Below are positions 14,974-24,212 of a DNA stretch of 33,966 nt, piece after piece. The notes under the pieces are model-generated. The model searched no databases. It was not told the DNA's origin and was given only the letters and a program-made list of their open reading frames with translations. How positions within the stretch are numbered: the first letter of the stretch is position 1; each line of letters opens with the position of its first letter. Origin of the DNA: Pezizomycotina sp. ARF18. Its lineage: Eukaryota > Ascomycota. A program made the translations under genes and the position numbers. Where the stretch lies: contig AZLU01000330.1 in assembly GCA_002224055.1 (NCBI GenBank), forward strand, positions 1 through 33,966. Reading direction: 5' to 3'.

Positions 14974-16049
14974 CTAAGCAGCTTCGACCTGTTCTTTGAT
15001 AGTTTGAAGGAGATCGGAGGTAAAAGGGACAAACTTGTTCCACTCCTCTGTATGTTCCCCTCCTTGGAAATACCCGATAATTTTTGCTGTCAAGCCTTTA
15101 ACCCCGAACACGCTTTGCCTCGTCATCGCGTTGGTCCTCGGCCGTTCGATAAGCCCTATTATGGCACCAGAGATACCAAACACCCGCTGATAGAGTGATA
15201 TCATATCCCGTCCGGGTTCCCCTGAGCAGGTGCCAATCTCCCCACGCCGAGGCTGCGTTCGTTGGGCCTGAAGATGCTCGCAAACTCGGGTGGGCGGGCA
15301 TAATCGAGTGTCTGCAGGGTTGCCATCTTGGTTGGCGAGAGGGTGTTGAAGTAAGATTCCGCAAAGGTGGGGTACAGGTTCCTTGTGTCCTCGCCATTAT
15401 ATCCAACAGCGAACACAACCTTTTCTTTGAGTTTCTCGTAGTCCAAATCCGCAACTGCAAAGAGATCGTCGAGTTCGAGCGAAGCTGGTGCGCCGCCACT
15501 ATCCTGGCATCGGAAAATCGCGAGGTTAACTGTAGGGTCCCGGTAAATAAGATAGGCATGCCTGACCGTGGGATCTACAGGGTACTGAGAGAAACGGGCA
15601 CTACAGATCTTAGCCAAGTCGCTTGTCGGCAACCCCATAGCCAGTTCGTTTGCCGGGGCGAAATGAGCTGCAGTGATAAAAAAATCGCCCTGCAAAAAAA
15701 ACCCTGACATATCGGTAACCCTGCAGTCCTTGAGGTAGATCTTCCCAGCAGCCAAACCCATAGTGCCCGCCAACTTGATGGCCTCCTCCTTTTCGGCGCC
15801 TTTTGCCTCGATAGCGTTAATATTTGCACCGCGTTGATGGACGTTCCCAGTGTCCTCGACGACGCTGCACGAGGACCACCTCGAGGTGCTGAAATCGAAG
15901 CTAAGACCTCCGAAATCGCCACTCGGGGGCCCGGCTGCTGCTGCACCAATCGACGGCTTAGTTTGCTTGATGGGCGTCAGGTATAACGGGATTGGCCCAC
16001 CGATGTCCAGCTTCGCCATGCCATCCGGAGCTTCAGAGTGATTGCTCAT
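14974..16049 (-). CDS. Trypsin-fold (S1-like) peptidase homologue
   Basis: About 358 residues; the first 282 codons are uninterrupted, making this one of the best-preserved frames here. After a Pro/Gly-rich N-terminus without a signal peptide, the chymotrypsin-fold landmarks appear. GDFFITAAHF holds the expected catalytic His (residue 129). DPTVNLAIFR (171-180) lies where the Asp strand D-hydrophobic-A is expected but shows Asn at 175. VVFAVGYNG comes next. After one frame change near 15215 follows GTCSGEPGRDM, the place of the catalytic Ser. The rest (GISGAIIGLIERPRT) fits the strand after the Ser loop. It may be an intracellular protease or an inactive relative. Start ATG at 16049; stop TAA-side at 14974. 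Confidence 0.65.
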
Positions 16050-16863
16050 AGTGAATAGAAGATAAGAGTCGTTTCTGTACGACGGAAAAGGTCAGTGGTT
16101 TCACTGAATATATATAGACTAAAAATCAAAGATGAAATATTTAAGGAAGGACTAATAGCAGAGGGTTTTTTACGTCAGAATATTTGAGGTTCTTAAAAGG
16201 AACACTCAAAAAACTGTAGGGTGTAGGGTGTAGGTTAAAAGTTTTATTTTAATGTAGACGAAGTTAACTCGAGGGGCCTCAAAAGAACCCTCGGAAATCG
16301 ACGAGGTGTAGGATAAAGGAGAAGGGGTTTGATGAAGACGACGGTATCCCGAGGGGCTTTGAAAGAACCCTTACAAACCAAAGATGGTGTAGATTGAAGA
16401 TTTTTTTTTTTTAATGGTGATGATAGATTAAAGACCTTTGGGGGGTTTATTTTTTTGGTTGTTGTTGATAAAGGTGTAGAAGAAAGATTGGTATTTAGAT
16501 GTTGCTGATTATAAGTCTTTTTATTAAAAAAGTGTTTTTTTATTAAGTTGCTAATAAATAGAGTTGTAAATAGTCTTCTTCAGAATCTCCCATACCCTGC
16601 TGCAGAGACAAAGTTGTAAAGTGGTTATTAATTACTTGATTAAAAAAACTTTATATTTTTTTTCTCTTTCATTTGATAGTAACTTTATATAATAAAAGTT
16701 TTTTCATTTATTGTTTATTATTAAATCGCGCGAGAAAAATAAAATAGTAAAAGTTTCTATCCCATCTTGGTTCTCATAATAAGATCTTACGTTTACCAAG
16801 AAAGTTAATAATGGAGGAGGTTTTTGTGGTTGTAAAGAGAAAAAATATAGCGTTGTCAATGCG
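16050..16863. other. Spacer with decayed tandem repeat
   Basis: This separates the peptidase-like gene from its unidentified neighbour, both on the minus strand. It contains the imperfect repeat listed separately and T-rich sequence from 16401 to 16740. No gene is seen. Confidence 0.5.
16190..16460. repeat. Imperfect tandem repeat of about 79 bp
   Basis: The phrase ctcgaggggcctcaaaagaa at 16269 returns as cccgaggggctttgaaagaa at 16348, 79 bases later, each followed by accct and then by ggtgtag. A weaker third copy may begin near 16430. Just upstream, tgtaggg is repeated two and a half times at 16215-16234. It lies 140-400 bp upstream of the peptidase-like start codon. Confidence 0.6.
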
Positions 16864-17887
16864 CTAGATAAGCTTTTCGTTCAAAACAAACGCCACCGCC
16901 TCACCCGTGAGCTTCTCAAACTTATTTATTTCCTTGACGCCGAGGTATTAAAGCATTCCTTCACGACTTCAAAACTATTTGGGAGTCGTAATGACAGGGT
17001 CTGACAAGATCGCTCTTCGGACACAGCCTCGAGTGTATGTTTCCGAGCTGTAAATGACATAGCTACCGGTATGAATTCGCGTAGCTTCCTGAGCAAGTTG
17101 GAATGTACAGAGGTAGATCAAACGTATGGATCCCAGCTTCGATGACGGCGTTGAAGAATCTTTCGTCGACCAAGGAAAACGGAAAGCGCTACCTAAGATC
17201 TAAAAAGATATAAAAATATAAGAGTTAGTATTTGAAGTTGTAAGTATATTCTCTGGGGTTTGAACCTACGTTGATGATCTTCGGGATTAGCATGAGCATC
17301 TTGCCCTCATTCGTCCTTCCACGCAAGCCGACCTTCTCGATGGGTCCACTGAGGGTATACCAGCCGAACTCGCGGATCAACTCGCGTTGCGCGAGAGCTA
17401 GGTGCCGCAGAAGTCTCTATCGATCAAACCGAACAACAGGTGCGAATCATCCTCGTCCGCCGGGTCGATCTTGGTTGATGGGTATTCAGGATCCCTTATG
17501 GCGTCTTCGATGTCCTCACAGAGCTCTTCGTATATAATGAATCGCATTTCTTTTACCTCTAGCGTTGTGAGGTTCTCGTACGTCCCCACGCCGTCTTCTT
17601 TGTCGGTAGACATGATTACGAGTAGCAACCGTCCATCTCCGGGTACGCATTCAAAAAGCTTTCCATCCAATGGGAACTTATGGTAGCCTTTAAACGACTG
17701 TTGGCGGATCTGCTACAAACGGCTTCGGATAAGACGAATGAACGTGTCTCCTTCCGATGCGAAAACGAGCTCGAGATAACCGATCTCCCCAACCGAAGCG
17801 GGAACTTGGACGAAGTACGAGTGGCTTTTGGTCTCGCTCGGGGCGATTTTCTGGTTATGTGCCCTTGCCCGTGCCCGCAAAATGCAT
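16864..17887 (-). CDS. Unidentified protein of about 340 residues
   Basis: I do not recognise the family. The minus strand encodes ETKSHSYFVQVPASVGEIGY and LELVFASEGDTFIRLI (17835-17730), then KGYHKFPLDGKLFECV and LLLVIMSTDKEDGVGTYENL, an acidic helix EMRFIIYEELCEDIEDAI, and RELIREFGWYTLSGPIEKVG. Exon 1 ends at about 17269 with a gtaggt donor; the 70-nt intron has tactaac and a T-rich acceptor. Exon 2 reads DERFFNAVIEAGIHTFDLPL, LRKLREFIPVAMSFTARKHT and EKLTGEAVAFVLNEKLI before the stop at 16864. Breaks: a stop codon near 17711, and shifts near 17850, 17405, 17185 and 16935. The start at 17887 is provisional. It is soluble, with no signal peptide or membrane span. Confidence 0.6.
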
Positions 17888-18436
17888 TCAGAGCTGTCTG
17901 TCGCTTGTTGGGCTCGCAGCCGGTGCAGGTGTAAAGTTTGACGTGTGGTTGAAAATGTCTAATGTAAATGTTAGTATATTATGGGGAAATATATATATAT
18001 ATAAAAGAACGGTGGTATATTCGATCTTGAATGTCTTTCCTTTACACTTCTTCACCGGACAGACTAAATTCTCTAAACCTTGTTTTATATATATATACCT
18101 CGTCTAGCCTTGCCAAAAACGAAAAAAAATTTTTTTTGGATTTTTGATTTTTTTCTGGCCAAGAAATTTAGGGTTACGATTTCCTAAAGTGGTCTCAAAA
18201 AAACAAAAAAGGATGTTCAAAAAAAGAAATTTTTTTTTGGCCGTGCTCCCGATTTTCCGTGTGCGAGATAAAAATCTTGGCGCAACTTTGGCGTACTACT
18301 TATTTCTTCTGAGCCCAGTGCGTGAGTTCGAGCTTCATAACTATCACAACCCAGGCGCGCTATCACATCTTCTCTATACTCACAAGAGAAACAAAAAACC
18401 TATCATCGTCCGTATACCCCTCCAAACATATCATCC
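17888..18436. other. Divergent promoter region
   Basis: This lies between the unidentified minus-strand gene and cwf18 on the plus strand. It contains a short ta repeat near 17990 and A/T runs at 18122-18240. No coding signal is visible; it likely drives both genes. Confidence 0.5.
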
Positions 18437-19021
18437 ATGCTATCCCTCGAAACACAAGCTTCTGAAAGAAAGGATCGTCTTCAAAAGCTCAAAAACTTGA
18501 AAGAAAGCCGAAAAACGACGATGAAGGCGACGGCGACATTGGAATGACCTCTCCAGACGGAGGGGATTTGCACAACGAAGCAGAGAACATACCAAGCTCT
18601 ACGGGATCCGTCACCTTATCCGGCCGAAACTACGACCCCGAAACGAGAGCGCCCGACTTGGATTCGATAGCAACCCTTCAGCGGACCGGGACACACTGGA
18701 GCAGCGCGCGGCGGAAATAGCTCAGCAGGCGAAGGACGCAAATATCGAGGAGGAGAAGGTCGATAAACCTGTCGATCTGTTTTCCCTACAGCCCAAAGCC
18801 CCGAACTGGGATCTCAAGCGCGACGTAGACAAGAAACTAGAGCGCCTCGAGGCGCGGACTAATAGCGCCATCGCGAAGCTGGTGCGGGACAGGATTATGT
18901 CTGCCAAAACCAATGAGAAATCTGCCGGCGTCGACGCCGACGCTCCGTCTAACTTGGCAGAAATAGTGCGACAGAGACAACGGAGGACGAGATGGAGGAC
19001 GGGCGAGACAACGAAGATTAA
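18437..19021 (+). CDS. cwf18: Splicing factor Cwf18 (CCDC12 family)
   Basis: Cwf18 is a small coiled-coil component of the activated spliceosome (Prp19/Cdc5-associated). From the ATG at 18437 the protein starts MLSLETQASERKDRLQKLKN, the usual basic helix. A Ser/Asp-rich linker follows, then LSGRNYDPETRAP, the helix LEQRAAEIAQQAKD, the signature DLFSLQPKAPNWDLKRDVDK and a coiled coil (LERLEARTNSAIAKLVRDRI). It ends in the acidic tail TTEDEMEDGRDNED. Three missing bases near 18502, 18650 and 18970 break the frame. The natural stop is the TAA at 19019-19021; a read-through frame runs on without family support. About 195 residues, normal for ascomycetes. No intron is needed. Confidence 0.9.
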
Positions 19022-19896
19022 TCACCTTATATATCTTTCAACATTTGAGATACTCGTTACTCATCAATATATAATTGCTTTAAATGATTTTTCGACAGGG
19101 CCGACTGTGTAGTCCTTTGATGATCGCAACAGCATTTTCATACCACCTGTATTATTATTATCAGTTTCATTCTTCATATAATACTTCTTTAGATGGGTTT
19201 GCTTTTCAATGGCGTGTAGGATAAAAACGAAAACATATGCATATGCTTGATTTCATGTATACAGTTGTGTATACCATTGTGCACAGCAAACGCACTATCA
19301 CAATATGCGGCGATGCGGCGATGCGGCGTTGAATTCGTAATTCAGCCGAATTTGCCCTTTTTTCTTTCGCAAATAATGCAGGGCATCCTATGACGAAATT
19401 TTGGAGCGTTTTTTTTTTTCTATTAGAAAAAAAAATAATAAAAATAATAATGAGCGCCTCTCAAACTCCCGCGCAAACTGCTTAATTGTGCTAAATATTA
19501 TTGTGCAAAAGTCCGATCTTGCATATAGTGAAGTATACGGTTCTCACCTTCATCTATCTATCGGCAGTAGTTAATCCTCAAGTTCGTTCAATCTATATAA
19601 AATAGTTTCCGCAGCCAAACGATAGTAAGCTGATTGGAAAAACGCAGTTCTTATCAGATAAGATACACCTTACAAGCTAAATAGAGCTAACAGTAGTCAT
19701 TCAAATAGTGGTCACTGGTCTCATACGCAATCAAATAGGATCGCTATAAGAGGGCCTCTCAAACGGCCCGGATCTTCCCCCCCCCCCTCCCTTTCCGCTT
19801 CGTGCGACAATGATAAGACGATGAAAGGTTCTGTTATTTCTAAGGAACGGCGGCTTAAATTGGAACCCACGCCGCGGAGGTATTTCTGCGTGAGCC
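19022..19896. other. Intergenic region, no gene seen
   Basis: Downstream of cwf18 and upstream of the J-protein. It contains three units of gatgcggc near 19310-19328, an inverted T/A tract around 19410-19430 and a run of C near 19777. Plus-strand sequence from about 19820 could be the 5' leader of the J-protein. Confidence 0.4.
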
Positions 19897-20901
19897 ATGC
19901 TTCCGCTGATAAGAAGCCCGGTAGTCATCGGACGGTACCGCGGCATCGCTCTCCCGACTCGGCGACTATTTTCCCAAACGAACGCTTGCCGTTATACCAC
20001 GGCCGACGAATCCGAAGCACTCGCCGAAGGGAAGACCCACTATGACACCCTTGGGTTACCTTTGGCGCTGGTGGGACCGAAATTAAACGGTAGGTTTACA
20101 AAAAGCAAAAAGCAGTCTCCTAGACACTTCACGTATGCTTCACCGCATACAATGTGAAAACTAATATTCTTTATCCTCTTAGCCGGTTCTACGAACTGTC
20201 AAGGCGCACCATCCCGATCGCAACCCGGGTGATCCTACGGCATCTTCAAAGTTTGTAGAGATCTCGAACGCATACCACGTGCTCTCAAGTCCAATAAAGC
20301 GGGCCGCGTACGATAAGAACCTGCAATCGTACCGCCACACACATCGCCATTAGATCCATCTCCTATGGTCCCGTAGGCGGCCGACCAGCGTCCGGTCTTT
20401 CCCGGAGGAGGACGAAAGGCAGGGCCCACCGCCATCGTACTTTAGAGACCAGTCCTATGCTGGCTGGAGGACCAAGGGCGGCGCCGCCGCCGCCAGCCAC
20501 GCGGGTTCAGGTTCGGATGGTACAATTGGGCTCATGGATTTGGTCCTGGTGACTATACACCGTGGCGAACAGATGATGTTCCTCATTTCAGCTGGGAAGA
20601 AAAGTACAAGCAGCATTACGATTTCGAGCAGAGGCGGCAGAGGGCAGCTCGGGCTGCAAGAAGCGGACGAAGTGATGAGTTCAGGCACTCAGGATTCTGG
20701 CTACAGGCTTTGACAGTTGGAGGATCCGTCCTTTTGGTCGGCGTTTTGGGCGGATTAATTGCCGGAAGAAGAGATCGGAATAGACAACGCCTAGCACCGA
20801 GGGAGAGTGACATTATATATATCAGAGATAAATACTATCATTATGGCTCAACAAGTATGCATGTGGACTTTTACCTTTTTCCCAAGATCATTAATGGGTG
20901 A
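19897..20901 (+). CDS. Mitochondrial J-domain protein with C-terminal membrane span (JID1-like)
   Basis: J-domain proteins stimulate Hsp70 ATPase. The ATG at 19897 begins a basic, acid-poor presequence ([20 protein letters not shown]), pointing to mitochondria. The J domain starts [10 protein letters not shown] and continues after an intron (20090-20182, gtaggt to ttag). It reads [20 protein letters not shown] with the HPD triad, then [17 protein letters not shown] and AAYDKNL. The middle is Gly/Arg/Pro-rich, then [21 protein letters not shown] charged helix ([15 protein letters not shown]) precedes one membrane span ([20 protein letters not shown], about 20707-20766). Breaks lie near 20060, 20202, 20345 and 20520. 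The architecture matches fungal JID1-type inner-membrane proteins, but the ortholog assignment is tentative. The exact C-terminus after RLAPRESD is unsure. Confidence 0.8.
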
Positions 20902-21239
20902 AATGTTCGAATGAAACCTCTCACGTTTGGACATGTGTTAAAACAATCAACAGTTCTTTTAAGGAATCTAGACTAGACACAAGGAGTGCGCCTTACAAAA
21001 GTACGCCATTGGAATCCCTAGTAGAGACAAATTTTACAATTGTTATAAGTTACAGTATGCCGCCGAAGTTATAACCATCCAAGTGCGATTTCTGAACACA
21101 AAAATAAGCATAATTTCCCTCTCTTCCTTCCTTTGCTTTTAAGGAGTTATTTATCTATTTATTTATCTTCGGCGTAATAGTAAATTTGGACTTGAACCAA
21201 TACTACTAATAGTTAACGTTGTTGTCACCAATCGAGTTA
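20902..21239. other. Convergent 3' intergenic region
   Basis: This short AT-rich stretch lies between the ends of the J-protein and porin genes. It includes atttatctatttatttat near 21148. No gene is seen. Confidence 0.45.
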
Positions 21240-22726
21240 CTAACTCTCAAATGTGAAGGAAACGCCAAACTGGAATGAGAGACAATAAGTTAGCAAAATA
21301 AGCTATGAATTGAGGATTGTACTGCCTATGGTATAATCTCACCTTGTGAGCCGACTCGTCAGGCGCTGGGTATCTACGGCGACGCCGAGACCAAGGTAAC
21401 GCCAGGGCGAAGAACCTGGTTGTAAAGCCAAGGCGGCAATTCCTTGGTTATTTATTTTCGCCTATAGACGATTTTTTAGCTCTAAGCCTTCCAAGTACTA
21501 AGAGAACCTTTACTCCGTAACACAACCTTTACAAAGCAAGAGGATCGAGCTTGTACTTGCTCCCGACCTCAAGTCCAACAGCCAGGAGTTCTTGGCATCC
21601 CAGGTCGCTTTAGCTCCAGCTTCAACCTGAGAATTAACTTTATGGTAGTAGCTGGCGGAGAAAGCTCAAGTTGTTGCCAGCGGTGATGGCTGCGGTGTAT
21701 TCTGGAACTGAGTAGCCGACGCTAGCAGCGTACCTCGTAATCTTGGCGCTGGTTACGTCGTAGCCGACCTCAGCTCCGGCAAGGAAACCTTCATGGCCAA
21801 CAGTCAAGTCACCATTGAAGGTGGGGCCCTTCAAGAGATCAAAGAATGCCCTTCCGTGGAGTTGGACTGCTTGAAGTGAGGTTGAGCTTGGCACCGGTGT
21901 TCTTGGAGGAGGGGAGGAATTGCGTGAGGACTTCCGCCTTCAGCCCATTTGCGATCGTGTGTCGAGCTCCAGCTTGGTGTCAAGCGCATTGAAAGTGGTC
22001 CAAGCCTGGGTGAGGGTGAGGCCTAAACGCAGATTGGAAAGATATGAGTGTCAAATTTAAAAGCAATTAAGGATTTTGTTCAATTGCACATGGTGTGGGC
22101 CATACCCGTAGTTTGTCCGTATATTTAGCTTCAATCTATTATTATTATGGAACAAAATACGTTAGTATCCTTGGACCATTTATAAAAGCCTATTCAAATA
22201 GGTAGCCTTTGTTTTTCTCAGAAAATGGATGCTGCATCTTGTGCGACTACTCACCTGGCCGGCGATACCGTTGGTCTTGTGGTCGCTCTTGCCCTTAACG
22301 GTAAATGCGACGCCATTGGGAGCCTTCGATTTGACCTCAAGGTTCGCTGCAAGGTTTTGGAAAAAAATTATGTTAGCAGGTCGGAGACTCTTTCCAACAG
22401 GCGCACGGAAACAGTCGCTTATTTTAAAGAAGAGAAGGTCGTAGGCGACCTCCTTCCAATGTCAAGGACCAATGAACACATAGTAGCTAAGCGGAGAGCG
22501 GTGCGCCTAACCAGCAGCGGTATGGTAGAAATCTTCGTCAGAAGCTACAGATCGACATCCAATGTTAGCACTAGAAGTATTTGGAAGAAATAAAAGGAAA
22601 TAGCACTGAAGTGAAAGAAAAGACGGGGACGCCAAATCAACTCTCTTTTGTAAGTTATCCAATTCTTGATCACAGAGGAGAAGTGATTCATTACAACAGA
22701 ACATGCGGGGGATAATTCAAAGGAGC

Positions 22727-22773
<47 letters not shown>

Positions 22774-22837
22774 GGGAAAGAAGGCGCAACTAACGTCGGA
22801 GCTAGGCTTCGCGATATCGGCAAATTCGGTGCGCCAT
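21240..22837 (-). CDS. POR1: Mitochondrial outer-membrane porin (VDAC), 7 exons
   Basis: VDAC is the beta-barrel channel for metabolites across the mitochondrial outer membrane. Exons as rebuilt: 22795-22837, 22512-22544, 22255-22346, 22106-22135, 21527-22022, 21343-21461 and 21240-21269. The protein reads PNFADIAKPSSD, LLTKDFYH, ANLEVKSKAPNGVAFTVKGK, EAKYTDK, LTLTQAWTTFNALDTKLELD, HGRAFFDLLKGPTFNGDLTV, GHEGFLAGAEVGYDV and YAASVGYSVPEYTAAI. It continues with SASYYHKVNSQVEAGAKATW, KYKLDPLA, KINNQGIAALA, VLRPGVTLGLGVAVDTQ and the closing strand FGVSFTFES. Missing bases occur in exons 1, 2 and 4 and several times in exon 5. Intron 1 (250 nt) contains a 45-base homopolymer. About 280 residues, the normal size. 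Confidence 0.93.
22728..22772. repeat. 45-base A/T homopolymer in porin intron 1
   Basis: An uninterrupted run of A on the plus strand (T in the porin transcript) sits 22 bases inside the first intron, close to its 5' splice site. Runs of this length are unstable and their exact length in the assembly is doubtful. Confidence 0.9.
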
Positions 22838-23164
22838 TGTTCGATAAGATATTTATTATTACTACGGGACGATCGTTTCGAAACGTTTAGAGGTTAAGTT
22901 GGAAGGAAAGGAGGATATATTTTCTTGTTCAGATAAGGAGTTGTAGGGAATAAGTATTGGAAACAAAGCAAGAGTGGTTGGGAAGAAAAAATATTAAGAC
23001 AAATAAAATTCGTGTGGTTGGCTGGCGGTTCCTATATTTTTTTTTTTTTTCCTCTCCCTATATGTAATGTGTGAAGATTTTCTTTCTCCCTAAGACAAAT
23101 AAAGAAAAGCGGTAGTATTTTAACTACTGAATAGTAGAGTCTCGGAACAATCAAAAATCGGACG

Positions 23165-23230
23165 TCCCTTCTTTCTTTCCTTTTCCCTTCCTTTTCCCTA
23201 TCCTTTCCCTTCCTTTCTTTTCTTTTCTAA
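23165..23230. repeat. Pyrimidine-rich low-complexity tract
   Basis: The sequence is almost purely C and T, built from irregular units of cttt, cctt and ccttttc. It lies about 330-390 bp upstream of the porin start codon and reads as a polypurine tract on the porin strand. CT-rich tracts are frequent in fungal promoters; a role here is inference. Confidence 0.7.
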
Positions 23231-23409
23231 TTTGTGAGAGGAATTCCACATTCTTTTCGCCTCTTTTCTTTCTTCGCCTTTTTCCCGAACTTATAAAACG
23301 CTCAACGCAAACCCCGGATGGAGAAAAATGATGCCATCACGGGGCCCCAAGGAAGATGCAGGACCCCAACAGCCTCCTCCTCTGCGGCATGTTTGTGTCT
23401 GCTAGAGGG

Positions 23410-23440
23410 GAGCAGCCAATCGATTATTTGAGCCAATCAT
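23410..23440. promoter_or_regulatory. Pair of CCAAT boxes
   Basis: The motifs agccaatcg and agccaatca lie about 19 bases apart on the plus strand, some 580 bp upstream of the porin start. The second fits the CCAATCA preference of the fungal HAP/CBC complex, which controls many respiratory genes. Distance and orientation make the link to porin uncertain. Confidence 0.35.
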
Positions 23441-24044
23441 ACAAACGAATTATACCATTCAGATTGTGGTACAAAAGACCTACTTTTGATTTCACGTTTA
23501 AATCTATAACTTTTTCAAAGTCCGTATAGAACAGCTATCCTAAGCAAAGTTCTTTCCAAGCTAGGATTAAAGGCTAGGTACTATTCGGTTAACTAATAAC
23601 TGGTATCATCTCGTTTTAATTTCATTTTTGGATATACTGTAGAAGATATAATATTTCCCTCTTTTTTGCAGCTAAGAGTATAGATATATATCAAGATAAA
23701 TAAAGAGTTTATCGCGTACCAAATAATATATAAAATGAAGACTGCTGTAAATCATAATTAATGTGCTTAATATATATTTATGACGCCGGGATGTATGGAA
23801 AATGACGAGTGGAAAGAACACCAAAGTGGTTACCAGAAGAGCGAAATAAAAGCAAAGAGAACCGCTCTGTAATCCAGACTTAAGTTTATTGTAGATCGTG
23901 CACATAGCCACTGTCAACTTTTTCTGGCAGATTCGACTTGTTGGTCTAAAAATGCAGTCCATAGCTCTCCCAAAGACTAAAACGAGGTATTTTGTTAGTC
24001 GCTTTAATAAGTTATACGAGACCGGAAAAAAACAGATATATACA

Positions 24045-24179
24045 TTAAATATACATACGAATCTGAGATGTGCCATTACTTGCAACCGGTACCGATGAAC
24101 TGATGCTCCCTCTATACGAGCTGCCAGGCGTCTGTCTGACGAGACCAGCGGCCTCCCTTTGTTCTGTTATGTGTTAGCG

Positions 24180-24212
<33 letters not shown>

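Larger units (their letters stand above)
22838..24044. other. Porin upstream region and IMH1 downstream region, no gene seen
   Basis: This contains the porin promoter, a pyrimidine-rich tract at 23165-23230 and AT-rich sequence beyond 23440. A 137-codon minus-strand frame (24085-23672) overlaps the IMH1 end and is AT-driven, without family resemblance. Two ccaatc boxes lie near 23415 and 23434. Confidence 0.45.

Noticed and set aside
16215-16234. Telomere-like tgtaggg units
   Set aside because: There are only two and a half copies, the unit is not the fungal TTAGGG, and it lies in the interior of the window.
22545-22823. Minus-strand frame with a poly-Phe stretch
   Set aside because: It is produced by the 45-base homopolymer in porin intron 1.
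23672-24085. 137-codon minus-strand frame rich in Ile, Phe and Leu
   Set aside because: It overlaps the end of the IMH1 coding region on the same strand and is explained by AT-rich composition. No family or signal pattern is visible.
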